Source: Bacillota bacterium (GTDB lineage: Bacteria > Bacillota > Clostridia > Oscillospirales > Acutalibacteraceae). From it: a stretch of 8,951 nucleotides of DNA. The translations under genes and the position numbers were made by a program. Within the stretch, counting starts at the first letter, position 1. Each line of letters starts with the position of its first letter. Positions 1 through 5,940 of the stretch are shown here, piece by piece. Where the stretch lies: assembly GCA_023417635.1 (NCBI GenBank), contig JAEZFF010000059.1, positions 1-8,951 on the forward strand. The letters are read 5' to 3'. The notes below the pieces were generated by a model. That model saw only the letters and a list, made by a program, of their open reading frames with translations, did not search any database and was not told the DNA's origin.

Positions 1-923
1 ATCTTGTTCCGAAACAGCTGAAGAAGCACGGCATCACCGCAAAAATGCTGCGGATTACGCCGGCGGCAATCCACAAGCTGATTGACGCTTACACCCGCGA
101 GGCGGGCGTCCGCAGTCTGGAGCGGCAGCTCGCATCGATCTGCCGGAAGTGCGCCGCGACATTCGTGGAGGACAGGAACGCGAAGATCGTGGTCACGCCC
201 GCAAAGTTACAGGAACTGCTCGGACCGGAAAAGTTCAAGGACGAGACAGCAAACAAGCATGACATGGTAGGGCTCGTGAACGGCCTCGCATGGACGAGTG
301 GCGGCGGAACAATGCTGCCGATCGAAGTTGCCGTGATGGACGGCACCGGCAAGCTGGAGTTGACCGGTTCGCTCGGCGACGTCATGAAGGAATCGGCGAA
401 GACAGCAATCAGCTGCATCCGTACCCGTGCGTCCGCTCTGGGCATCAGCCACGACTTTTACACGAAGTATGACATCCACATTCACGCGCCGGAGGGTGCC
501 ATCCCGAAAGACGGACCGTCAGCCGGCACCGCGATGGCAACCGCCATTACGTCGGCGCTGTGCCGCATCCCGGTTCGCCACGACGTGGCCATGACGGGGG
601 AAATCACGCTGCTGGGGCGTGTGCTGCCGATCGGCGGCCTGAAAGAGAAATCCATGGCGGCTTACCGCAGCGGTATCAAGACGGTGATCATTCCGGCGGA
701 TAACGAGTCCGATTTGGCCGAGATCGACTCCGTGGTGAAGGATCACATCCATTTCGAGCCGGTTGAGCAGATCGAACAGGTGCTAAAGCTTGCGCTTACG
801 GAAATCCCCTCGCCGAAACGCGCTGAAAAGGCGCCGGAGCAAAAAGCTGTTTCCGGCATTCTGCCGGTTCCCACGCCGACTCCGGAGCATAAACCGACCG
901 AGTCATCGGTCATTCCGCAGTAA
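1..923 (+). CDS. lon: Lon ATP-dependent protease, C-terminal part (5' end outside window)
   Basis: The frame is open from base 3 (reading LVPKQLKKHGI) and ends at TAA 921-923; the real start lies upstream of the window. Lon is a cytoplasmic AAA+ protease that unfolds and degrades damaged and regulatory proteins. The visible part begins in the AAA+ small domain, with the sensor-2 type segment REAGVRSLERQL. The Lon protease domain follows: the catalytic serine is in PKDGPSAG (codon 519-521) and the catalytic lysine is in GGLKEK (codon 648-650), so the Ser-Lys dyad is intact. After the usual end of the domain (about VLKLAL) there is an odd tail of roughly 40 residues rich in Pro, Glu and Lys, which I cannot assign. 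engB follows after 10 bp, probably in the same operon. The family call is firm; only the length is unknown. Confidence 0.97.
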   Translation, partial: LVPKQLKKHGITAKMLRITPAAIHKLIDAYTREAGVRSLERQLASICRKCAATFVEDRNAKIVVTPAKLQELLGPEKFKDETANKHDMVGLVNGLAWTSGGGTMLPIEVAVMDGTGKLELTGSLGDVMKESAKTAISCIRTRASALGISHDFYTKYDIHIHAPEGAIPKDGPSAGTAMATAITSALCRIPVRHDVAMTGEITLLGRVLPIGGLKEKSMAAYRSGIKTVIIPADNESDLAEIDSVVKDHIHFEPVEQIEQVLKLALTEIPSPKRAEKAPEQKAVSGILPVPTPTPEHKPTESSVIPQ

Positions 924-933
924 CAGGTGTCCT

Positions 934-1515
934 ATGGATTTTCAAAATGCTTTTTTTGAGACTGCGGCCGGCACATCCGCCGGTCTGCCCGTTTTCGCCC
1001 TCCCGGAAATCGTTTTTTCCGGGAGGTCGAATGTCGGAAAGTCTTCCATGATAAATAAACTGTTGAACCGCAAATCGCTGGCGCGCACCAGTTCATCGCC
1101 GGGAAAGACCGCTACGGTGAATTTCTATAGCGTCGGTTTTTGCCATTTTGCCGATCTGCCGGGCTACGGCTATGCAAAAGTTTCGCAGGTGGAAAAGCAG
1201 AGGTGGGCGGAACTCGTTTCGGGCTATTTTGCCGCGGAACGCGACGTTCGCCTTGTGGTGCAGATCGTGGACATGCGCCGACCGCCTACGGAAGACGATA
1301 TGGCAATGATCGATTTTCTGCAGAGCAAAGGATTTCCGTTCCTGCTGGCCGCATCGAAATGCGACAAGCTGAACGTGACACAGCGCAGGGAGCAGACTGC
1401 GTTGCTGACAGAAATTTCTGCGGAACGCGGCATCAATTTTCTGCCGTTTTCCGCGTCCTCCGGCGAAGGGGCGGAACAGCTGAGAGAAAAGATTTTTACC
1501 GTGTGCCATGAGTAA
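934..1515 (+). CDS. engB: Ribosome biogenesis GTPase EngB (YsxC/YihA)
   Basis: This encodes a 193-aa TrmE-Era-EngA-EngB family GTPase, a normal length. Family members are needed for late assembly of the large ribosomal subunit in the cytoplasm. Motifs in order: G1 GRSNVGKSS (30-38), a G2 region in SSPGKTATVNFY (about 55-65), G3 DLPGYGYAK (74-82), G4 as SKCDKL (141-146, a variant of the usual TKxDK), and G5 near SASSGEG. I chose ATG 934 because the protein then begins as the family does (MDFQNAFF..., then the G1 loop at residue 30). The frame stays open upstream into lon, but that part only shadows the Lon tail. AGGTG at 925-929 is a weak ribosome-binding site. The gene lies 10 bp after lon, as in the lonA-ysxC pair of Bacillus, and is followed by a strong terminator. 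Confidence 0.97.
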   Translation: MDFQNAFFETAAGTSAGLPVFALPEIVFSGRSNVGKSSMINKLLNRKSLARTSSSPGKTATVNFYSVGFCHFADLPGYGYAKVSQVEKQRWAELVSGYFAAERDVRLVVQIVDMRRPPTEDDMAMIDFLQSKGFPFLLAASKCDKLNVTQRREQTALLTEISAERGINFLPFSASSGEGAEQLREKIFTVCHE

Positions 1516-1522
1516 ACGGAGT

Positions 1523-1552
1523 GCCGTCGGGAGAAAATCCCGGCGGCGTTTT
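1523..1552 (+). terminator. Intrinsic terminator of the lon-engB operon
   Basis: A 10-bp GC-rich stem (GCCGTCGGGA at 1523-1532 with TCCCGGCGGC at 1538-1547, one G-U pair) around the loop GAAAA is followed by GTTTT. It starts 8 bases after the engB stop and has no gene running into it from the other side. Confidence 0.9.
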
Positions 1553-1645
1553 ATGGCTTTGTCCGATGCAAAGCGGGAAAGTGCGCCCAAATGGAGCAAA
1601 TCAGCCGGGTGCGAATGCGTTCGGCTGAATTTCAGACGGGTTTGC

Positions 1646-1674
1646 TTTACTTTTCCGCTTTTTCATGCTAAGAT
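1646..1674 (+). promoter_or_regulatory. Probable sigma-A promoter for the yerC-methyltransferase unit
   Basis: A -35-like TTTACT (1646-1651) and a -10-like TAAGAT (1669-1674) are separated by 17 bp. It is located about 30 bp before the TTG start at 1705, and the engB terminator upstream means a fresh promoter is needed. The -35 is a weak match. A small inverted repeat (CAGCCG 1602-1607, CGGCTG 1622-1627) lies just upstream and could be a binding site, but nothing shows this. Confidence 0.6.
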
Positions 1675-1704
1675 AATACAGTTCTGAAAGGGAGTGCGGT
1701 TGAT

Positions 1705-2007
1705 TTGAATTCTAAAATTCAGGAGCCGAGCGTTGACTTTCTATTTGATGCGATTCTGACCCTGAAAAACAGGGAAGAATGCTATGCTTTTTTTGAAGAC
1801 CTTTGTACGGTGCCGGAGATTAAAGCCATGTCTCAGCGGCTTTTGGTTGCGCACATGCTCAGTGTCAAAAAGGTTTACAGCGATATTGTTGCTGAAACAG
1901 GTGCTTCCACCGCTACAATTAGCCGTGTGAACCGTTCTCTGCATTATGGGTGCGACGGTTACGAGCTTGTTTTCAATCGCCTTGCGGACGGCGGGAAAAA
2001 GGAATGA
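1705..2007 (+). CDS. yerC: YerC/YecD family TrpR-like DNA-binding protein
   Basis: A 100-aa protein of the TrpR-related YerC/YecD family: small helical DNA-binding proteins whose regulon is mostly unknown. The family pattern is clear: an N-terminal helical stretch DFLFDAILTLKNREECYAFFEDLCT, then EIKAMSQRLLVAHML, then a helix-turn-helix at about residues 58-80 (YSDIVAETGASTATISRVNR). The start is TTG 1705-1707, with AAAGGGAG at 1687-1694 ten bases before it; no in-frame ATG fits the family start. The stop TGA overlaps the next gene's ATG (ATGA, 2004-2007), so the two are translationally coupled. What it regulates cannot be read from the window; autoregulation at the 1646-1674 promoter is only a guess. 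Confidence 0.93.
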   Translation: MNSKIQEPSVDFLFDAILTLKNREECYAFFEDLCTVPEIKAMSQRLLVAHMLSVKKVYSDIVAETGASTATISRVNRSLHYGCDGYELVFNRLADGGKKE

Positions 2008-2792
2008 GCTATTCCGCATTTGCCCGTTATTATGACAGGCTTACGCGAAATGTCGGTTATGCCGCGCATGCCGACTACTTATGCAGGCTGCTTGAACACC
2101 TCGGCCATGCTGCCGGTCTCACACTGGACCTTGCCTGTGGGACCGGCAGCCTGACGCTTGAGCTTGCAAAGCGGGGCTTCGATGTATATGGACTCGATGC
2201 ATCGCCCGAAATGCTCTCTGAGGCCCAGCAAAAGGCCGCAGAAGACGGCAGGAATATTTTGTTCGTTTGCCAGCAGATGCAGAGTATGGACCTCTACGGG
2301 GACGTTGACACGGCTGTCTGTATGCTCGACAGCATCAACCATATTACATCGGCTGCAGACCTGCAGGAATCTTTCCGCAGGATTGCCCTGTTCCTAAATC
2401 CGGGCGGTTATTTCATTTTTGATGCGAACACGGTCTATAAGCACCGGAAGATCCTTGCAAACAATGTTTTTGTCTATGACATGGAGGATGTTTACTGCGT
2501 GTGGGAGAACCACTGCGAGCCGGAAAGCGCCCGTGTGTCCATTTCGCTGGATTTTTTTGAGCGCCGGGGAGATGCCTACTTTCGCAGTTCCGAGCATTTT
2601 CAGGAGCGCGCTTATCGGTTGGATCGGCTTCAATCTATGCTGGAAGCAGCGGGACTTCGAGTGGTTGGAGTATGGAATGACATGACGTTCGAAAAGCCCG
2701 GGCCCAAGACGGAGCGGATCGTCGTGGCTGCGGTGAAGTCGGGAAAAAATGAGAAATTGCCTGAAAAAGCGTCCTTTTGGGTTGACAAATGA
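2004..2792 (+). CDS. Class I SAM-dependent methyltransferase (substrate unknown)
   Basis: A 262-aa cytoplasmic methyltransferase of the Rossmann-like class I fold. The SAM-binding motif I is LDLACGTG (41-48). The acidic loop after strand 2 is VYGLDASPEM (61-70), and the motif IV region VDTAVCMLDSINHI is at about 101-114. The C-terminal half matches the fold found in the YqeM/Methyltransf_25 type of protein, but the substrate cannot be inferred. I chose ATG 2004 because the protein then starts with MSYSAFARYYDRL, a common start for this family (MSYxxFAxxYDxL). The frame is open from 1950, but that part overlaps the yerC C-terminus. The start overlaps the yerC stop, and AAAAAGGA lies directly against the ATG, so translation probably relies on coupling to yerC. 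Its last codons contain the tRNA operon -35 box. Confidence 0.9.
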   Translation: MSYSAFARYYDRLTRNVGYAAHADYLCRLLEHLGHAAGLTLDLACGTGSLTLELAKRGFDVYGLDASPEMLSEAQQKAAEDGRNILFVCQQMQSMDLYGDVDTAVCMLDSINHITSAADLQESFRRIALFLNPGGYFIFDANTVYKHRKILANNVFVYDMEDVYCVWENHCEPESARVSISLDFFERRGDAYFRSSEHFQERAYRLDRLQSMLEAAGLRVVGVWNDMTFEKPGPKTERIVVAAVKSGKNEKLPEKASFWVDK

Positions 2793-2810
2793 GAGCAGAT
2801 ATAGTATTAT
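2782..2810 (+). promoter_or_regulatory. Near-consensus sigma-A promoter of the tRNA operon
   Basis: A perfect -35 TTGACA (2782-2787), a 17-bp spacer and a -10 TATTAT (2805-2810, one mismatch to TATAAT). The -35 lies within the last codons of the methyltransferase, upstream of its TGA (2790-2792). The first tRNA starts 41 bp after the -10, leaving a leader of about 34 nt. Confidence 0.88.
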
Positions 2811-2850
2811 ATAAAACGTCGCTGATGCGAACTCACGGATCGCAAAAGAC

Positions 2851-2927
2851 GGGAGCATAGCTCAGCTGGTTAGAGCACCTGCCTTACAAGCAGGGGGTCA
2901 TAGGTTCGAGTCCTATTGTTCCCACCA
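2851..2927 (+). tRNA. tRNA-Val (anticodon UAC)
   Basis: A full cloverleaf. The acceptor stem GGGAGCA (2851-2857) pairs with TGTTCCC (2917-2923). The anticodon stem CCTGC/GCAGG holds the loop CTTACAA with anticodon TAC at 2885-2887. A GGTTCGAGTCC T-arm is present, the discriminator is A, and the CCA (2925-2927) is encoded. It is the first gene of the tRNA operon. Confidence 0.97.
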
Positions 2928-2930
2928 CAT

Positions 2931-3007
2931 GGCTCGGTAGTTCAGCTGGTTAGAACGCTAGCCTGTCACGCTAGAGGTCGTCGGTTCGATCCCGATCCGA
3001 GTCGCCA
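2931..3007 (+). tRNA. tRNA-Asp (anticodon GUC)
   Basis: The acceptor stem GGCTCGG (2931-2937) pairs with CCGAGTC (2997-3003, one G-U). The anticodon arm CTAGC/GCTAG holds loop CTGTCAC with GTC at 2965-2967. The discriminator is G, as expected for Asp, and the CCA at 3005-3007 is encoded. Only 3 bp separate it from tRNA-Val. Confidence 0.97.
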
Positions 3008-3014
3008 TTAATAT

Positions 3015-3090
3015 GCCTCTGTAGCTCAGTCGGTAGAGCAGGGGACTGAAAATCCCCGTGTCGGTGGTTCGATTCCGCCCGGAGGCACCA
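3015..3090 (+). tRNA. tRNA-Phe (anticodon GAA)
   Basis: The acceptor stem GCCTCTG (3015-3021) pairs with CGGAGGC (3080-3086). The anticodon arm GGGGA/TCCCC holds loop CTGAAAA with GAA at 3048-3050. The discriminator is A and the CCA (3088-3090) is encoded. Confidence 0.97.
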
Positions 3091-3095
3091 TGTCT

Positions 3096-3171
3096 GCGAA
3101 TGTAGCTCATCTGGTAGAGCGCCACCTTGCCAAGGTGGAGGTAGCGAGTTCGAGCCTCGTCGTTCGCTCCA
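3096..3171 (+). tRNA. tRNA-Gly (anticodon GCC)
   Basis: The acceptor stem GCGAATG (3096-3102) pairs with CGTTCGC (3161-3167). The anticodon arm CCACC/GGTGG holds loop TTGCCAA with GCC at 3129-3131. The discriminator is T (U) and the CCA (3169-3171) is encoded. Confidence 0.97.
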
Positions 3172-3177
3172 AACATT

Positions 3178-3251
3178 GGCGTCATAGCCAAGTGGTAAGG
3201 CAAGGGTCTGCAAAACCCTCATCCCCAGTCCGAATCTGGGTGACGCCTCCA
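3178..3251 (+). tRNA. tRNA-Cys (anticodon GCA)
   Basis: A perfect acceptor stem of GGCGTCA (3178-3184) with TGACGCC (3241-3247). The anticodon arm AGGGT/ACCCT holds loop CTGCAAA with GCA at 3210-3212. The discriminator is U, as required for Cys, and the CCA (3249-3251) is encoded. It is the last gene of the operon and the boundary with the accessory region; the 3' ends of such genes are common integration sites, but I see no copy of its 3' end elsewhere in the window. Confidence 0.97.
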
Positions 3252-3255
3252 GAAA

Positions 3256-3340
3256 TGTGATAGGGGAGAGAGAATAGAAAAGTCTTTCTCCGTTATCACA
3301 AAATCAAGTGCTTAGTTATAAGCATTTGATTTTATGATAA
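3256..3340 (+). terminator. Tandem hairpins ending the tRNA operon
   Basis: Two hairpins follow tRNA-Cys back to back. The first has outer arms TGTGATA (3256-3262) and TATCACA (3294-3300) plus an inner GGAGAGAG/CTTTCTCC pairing. The second has 14-bp arms (3301-3314 and 3319-3332, one G-U) around the loop GTTA, with A-rich and T-rich outer flanks, so it could stop transcription from either direction. Confidence 0.75.
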
Positions 3341-3494
3341 TTCCTCGACCACTTTGACCGGAGTAGCCGGGGAAAATCACAAAATGCTTTTCATCCGGAA
3401 GCTGTTCCCGCCGCAGATCCACGTTTTTGGTGCAGATCAGATCTATCGCGTTTGTCAGGGAGTCCAGAGACCCGCTCAGAGCTTCTACAACGCC
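3312..3494 (-). pseudogene. Unidentified minus-strand coding relic, 60 codons
   Basis: An open frame without a start runs from 3494 (just after an in-frame TGA at 3497-3495) to TAA at 3314-3312, which lies inside the tRNA-operon terminator. The peptide has protein-like composition (SLDSLTNAIDLICTKNVDLR, then EQLPDEKHFVIF). I do not recognise a family. The LDxLxxAxDLI...KxVDLR spacing is loosely like the catalytic domain of small serine resolvases, but I would not name it on that. The plus-strand frame at 3354-3557 overlaps it and looks less like protein. Confidence 0.3.
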
Positions 3495-3648
3495 TCATTT
3501 CACGTTTTTGCTCGTTATGGCGTGATTTTATATAGACTCCGGTATCTCTTCCGGTAAGCGTATTGCAGGCAGGCTAATACGAGCGTTTGAAACGATACTT
3601 CAAATGCCGGTTTTAGCTTACCCATAGTTTTCAAGGTTCACCAATCTC

Positions 3649-3939
3649 TTATTGCCGTGCCGATGGTTTCAATTTTAATTCAGCTTTATCTGATTCTGAA
3701 AGTTTTCCCTGCTTCACAGCGGTGATTTGGCTCAGAGTTCTCGGATAACGTTGCTGTCGCTGTCCGACTGTTCCAGAGAGGCTGAATTCGGTTAAATAAG
3801 GGATACGCAATGCGTTAACATTGTGGGAAGGTGGACTGGACGTCCACGATCTTGTCTTTTTTGGTTGCAGCGCAAAAAAAGCAAGAGCCTGAACGCAGTC
3901 CGCAAGGCTGTTACGTTCAAGCTCTTGACAAGTGTATGT
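3649..3939 (-). pseudogene. Unidentified minus-strand coding relic, 96 codons, no start
   Basis: A frame runs open from an in-frame TAA (3942-3940) to a TAA stop at 3651-3649, with no plausible start codon near its head. It reads like real protein in places (CQELERNSLADCVQALAFFAL near the head; LSQITAVKQGKLSESDKAEL near the tail). Parts of the neighbouring frames also look coding (DKIVDVQSTFPQ; SDSNVIREL leading up to LSQITAV), as expected of a gene broken by frameshifts. No family recognised. A terminator-like hairpin lies inside its head, which argues against a living gene. Confidence 0.3.
3874..3927 (-). terminator. Minus-strand hairpin with T-run (terminator or small-RNA end)
   Basis: Arms at 3882-3895 and 3914-3927 form a 14-bp stem with one mismatch, and a further CAG-CC/GGCTG pairing inside the 18-nt loop. 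Read on the minus strand the stem is followed by C and then seven T (plus-strand A-run 3874-3880), the layout of an intrinsic terminator. No minus-strand gene is visible upstream of it, so what it terminates is unknown. Confidence 0.55.
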
Positions 3940-4003
3940 TTACTGTGATACCCTTAAAGCAACACAGAAAACCAACCCTGTTAATGGCTATATTGGCTTT
4001 CGG

Positions 4004-4058
4004 AACGTAACTTTCCTTTACGTTTTGATCAATGTAAGAAATCTGCTAAATTTCTTAC
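4004..4058. repeat. Cluster of short inverted repeats upstream of mod
   Basis: Two adjacent hairpins: AACGTAA (4004-4010) with TTACGTT (4018-4024), and the perfect 9-bp GTAAGAAAT (4034-4042) with ATTTCTTAC (4050-4058). In addition GAACGTAAC at 4003-4011 is the exact inverse of GTTACGTTC at 3910-3918, part of the minus-strand terminator hairpin. A smaller CCTTG/CAAGG pair is at 4116-4130. The role is unknown: recombinase arm sites, a leader RNA or chance AT-rich structure are all possible. Confidence 0.4.
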
Positions 4059-4169
4059 AGCTGATGTAACTGTTGATAGGGTTATATTTATCTACTTTTA
4101 TTTTACCACTTATTGCCTTGAATTGCAAGGGCAATATACATAACTGAGAAATATTTTGAAGATAGATTA

Positions 4170-4190
4170 ACTCGGACATTTTGTCCGAGT
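4170..4190. repeat. Left copy of a 21-bp palindromic repeat flanking the R-M operon
   Basis: A perfect palindrome with arms ACTCGGACA and TGTCCGAGT around TTT, about 50 bp before the mod start. The same 21 bp, with one base changed, recurs at 8566-8586 just after res. The two are in the same orientation. Possible roles are a recombination site left by a cassette, an operator for mod, or a terminator hairpin. Confidence 0.85.
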
Positions 4191-4242
4191 TTGTTCGGTG
4201 GTTAATCGTCAATCGTAAATAGATATTAGGAAGCGATATTGA

Positions 4243-5925
4243 ATGCCAACGCTTGAATGGGTGGGGAAAAATAAAGTTGTAAATTATCATCAGAAGGTTC
4301 CGTTTCGCGTATTGGAACGAATCTACAGCTACGATAAAAAAGGGATGCATTCGGAAGACAACGGCAGTGAAAACATGATTATTCATGGAGATAATCTGGA
4401 GGCACTAAAGGCGTTGTTGCCGCGCTATGAAGGCAAAGTAAAATGTATCTATATAGATCCACCATACAATACCGGAAACGAAAACTGGGTCTATAACGAC
4501 AACGTAAACGATCCACAAATTCGCAAATGGCTGGGAGAGGTCGTTGGCAAGGAAGGGGAGGACCTTTCCCGCCATGACAAATGGCTATGCATGATGTACC
4601 CGCGGCTGAACCTACTACAAAAGCTTCTGGCGGATGATGGTGTCATTTTTATTAGTATTGGAGAAGATGAACAAGCTAATTTAGAAATTATTTGCGACCA
4701 AATATTTGGCAAACACAATTTTGTTACAAACTTTAGCCGTCAAATGAAGTCTGGTGGTGCGAAGGGTAAATATTATACCCCAAACCTTGATTATATTCTT
4801 GCATATGCCAAAAATATTTCCTCATTGCCATATTTTAGAGCTGTTATGACGCAAAAGCAAATTAGTATCTTTTATAAGTTTACCGAGAAAGTGGGACCGC
4901 GAAAAGGTCAAATCTATGGTGAGGAAAGATTATTTAAGGCGAGTTTGGAAGCACGTCCAAACCAACGATATTATATTCGATGCCCAGACGGATCGTTGGC
5001 TATTCCACCAGGAACAAATTTCCCATCTGTAAAGAAAGAGGGAATCACAGTTTTACCAGGAGAGCAGGACAAAGTATGGAAATGGATATATCCACGGTAT
5101 CAAAAGGAACTGGCTGCCGGCAATATCATTTTTAAGAGAACGAAGACATCTGGTTTGATTGATGAAACTGGTAAAAAAAGTATCTGGAACATTTATAATA
5201 AACTTTGGCTAAGCGAACAACAGAAAAAAGGTGTTGTTCCTTCAAATCTAATACTTGAATTTGAAAATCGGCAAAGTGCAAAAGAAATTGCAGAACTGAA
5301 ATTAAACTTTACATATGCAAAGCCTGTTAATTTAATAGAATATATATTAACTATTTCTAATCAGCCAAAAGACGCTATAATACTTGATTCTTTTGCCGGT
5401 TCAGGCACAACTGCTCATGCCGTGCTGAACATGAATAAATCCGACGGCGGCCACAGAAAGTTCATTCTTGTAGAGATGATGGATTATGCCAATACGATTA
5501 CCGCCGAACGTGTCCGCCGTGTGATCAACGGCTACGGGGAAGGCAAAAGTGCTGTGGAGGGCACCGGCGGTAGCTTTAGCTATTATGAACTCGGCGAACC
5601 TCTCTTTTTAAAGAACAGCATGCTGAATGAGAAAGTTCCCGTTGAAAAAATTCGGGAATATGTCTACCATATGGAAACACAACAGGCTGTCAGTGCTGCT
5701 GTGGGAGGCGAGCCATACCTGCTAGGAACAAAAAACGGAACAGCCTATTACTTTTATTATGAGAAACAAAAGGTAACCTCGCTGGATCATGACTTTCTTC
5801 GTTCTTTAACAACCCAAGCCACAAGCCGTGTCATATATGCGGACTGTTGTTTATTAAATGATGAGGAACTAAAACGCTACAGTATCACATTCAAAAAGAT
5901 ACCGCGAGATATTCCCAAACTGTAA
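4243..5925 (+). CDS. mod: Type III restriction-modification methyltransferase subunit Mod
   Basis: A 560-aa beta-class DNA N6-adenine methyltransferase. In a Type III system Mod recognises the asymmetric target, methylates one strand, and is needed by Res for cutting. The motif order is that of the beta class: catalytic motif IV DPPYNTGN (72-79), then HDKWLCMMYPRL (111-122) and GVIFISIGEDEQ (133-144), a long variable middle (about 160-370) acting as target-recognition domain, and SAM-binding motif I DSFAGSGTTAHAVL (382-395). ATG 4243 has AGGAAG at 4228-4233, nine bases before it. All motifs are intact, so the enzyme should be active. The middle is far more AT-rich than either end (about 25-30% GC against about 50% in 60-bp blocks). 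res starts 15 bp after the stop. The target sequence cannot be predicted from sequence alone. Confidence 0.95.
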   Translation: MPTLEWVGKNKVVNYHQKVPFRVLERIYSYDKKGMHSEDNGSENMIIHGDNLEALKALLPRYEGKVKCIYIDPPYNTGNENWVYNDNVNDPQIRKWLGEVVGKEGEDLSRHDKWLCMMYPRLNLLQKLLADDGVIFISIGEDEQANLEIICDQIFGKHNFVTNFSRQMKSGGAKGKYYTPNLDYILAYAKNISSLPYFRAVMTQKQISIFYKFTEKVGPRKGQIYGEERLFKASLEARPNQRYYIRCPDGSLAIPPGTNFPSVKKEGITVLPGEQDKVWKWIYPRYQKELAAGNIIFKRTKTSGLIDETGKKSIWNIYNKLWLSEQQKKGVVPSNLILEFENRQSAKEIAELKLNFTYAKPVNLIEYILTISNQPKDAIILDSFAGSGTTAHAVLNMNKSDGGHRKFILVEMMDYANTITAERVRRVINGYGEGKSAVEGTGGSFSYYELGEPLFLKNSMLNEKVPVEKIREYVYHMETQQAVSAAVGGEPYLLGTKNGTAYYFYYEKQKVTSLDHDFLRSLTTQATSRVIYADCCLLNDEELKRYSITFKKIPRDIPKL

Positions 5926-5940
5926 GGGAGGCCGGTTTAA

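Larger units (their letters stand above)
3340..4242. other. About 900 bp without an intact gene between tRNA operon and mod
   Basis: This stretch holds the two minus-strand coding relics, the minus-strand terminator-like hairpin, the inverted-repeat cluster and the left 21-bp palindrome. I see no complete gene, RNA gene or CRISPR array. From about 4070 the DNA becomes clearly AT-rich. No convincing mod promoter is visible: TTGTTC (4191-4196) and TAAATA (4216-4221) are 19 bp apart, which is weak. Confidence 0.6.

Noticed and set aside
790..933. Upstream extension of the engB frame
   Set aside because: It overlaps the Lon tail and adds Arg-rich residues unlike EngB; ATG 934 gives the family N-terminus.
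1093..1599. Minus-strand open frame of 168 codons
   Set aside because: It is antisense to the well-supported engB gene and its terminator.
1950..2003. Upstream extension of the methyltransferase frame
   Set aside because: It lies over the yerC C-terminus, while ATG 2004 overlaps the yerC stop and gives the usual N-terminus.
2958..3222. Two overlapping minus-strand open frames of about 80 codons across the tRNA genes
   Set aside because: They are antisense to tRNA-Asp, Phe, Gly and Cys; such frames (reading GIEPTTSSVTG and the like) are well-known false genes produced by tRNA sequence.
3354..3557. Plus-strand open frame of 67 codons
   Set aside because: It has no good ribosome-binding site and no recognisable family, and the opposite strand looks more like protein.
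4170..4190. Reading the 21-bp repeats as a CRISPR array
   Set aside because: There are only two copies, 4.4 kb apart, with genes rather than spacers between them.
4018..4386. Minus-strand open frame of 122 codons
   Set aside because: It runs through the start of mod and over the inverted repeats, has no ribosome-binding site, and is best explained as an AT-rich shadow.
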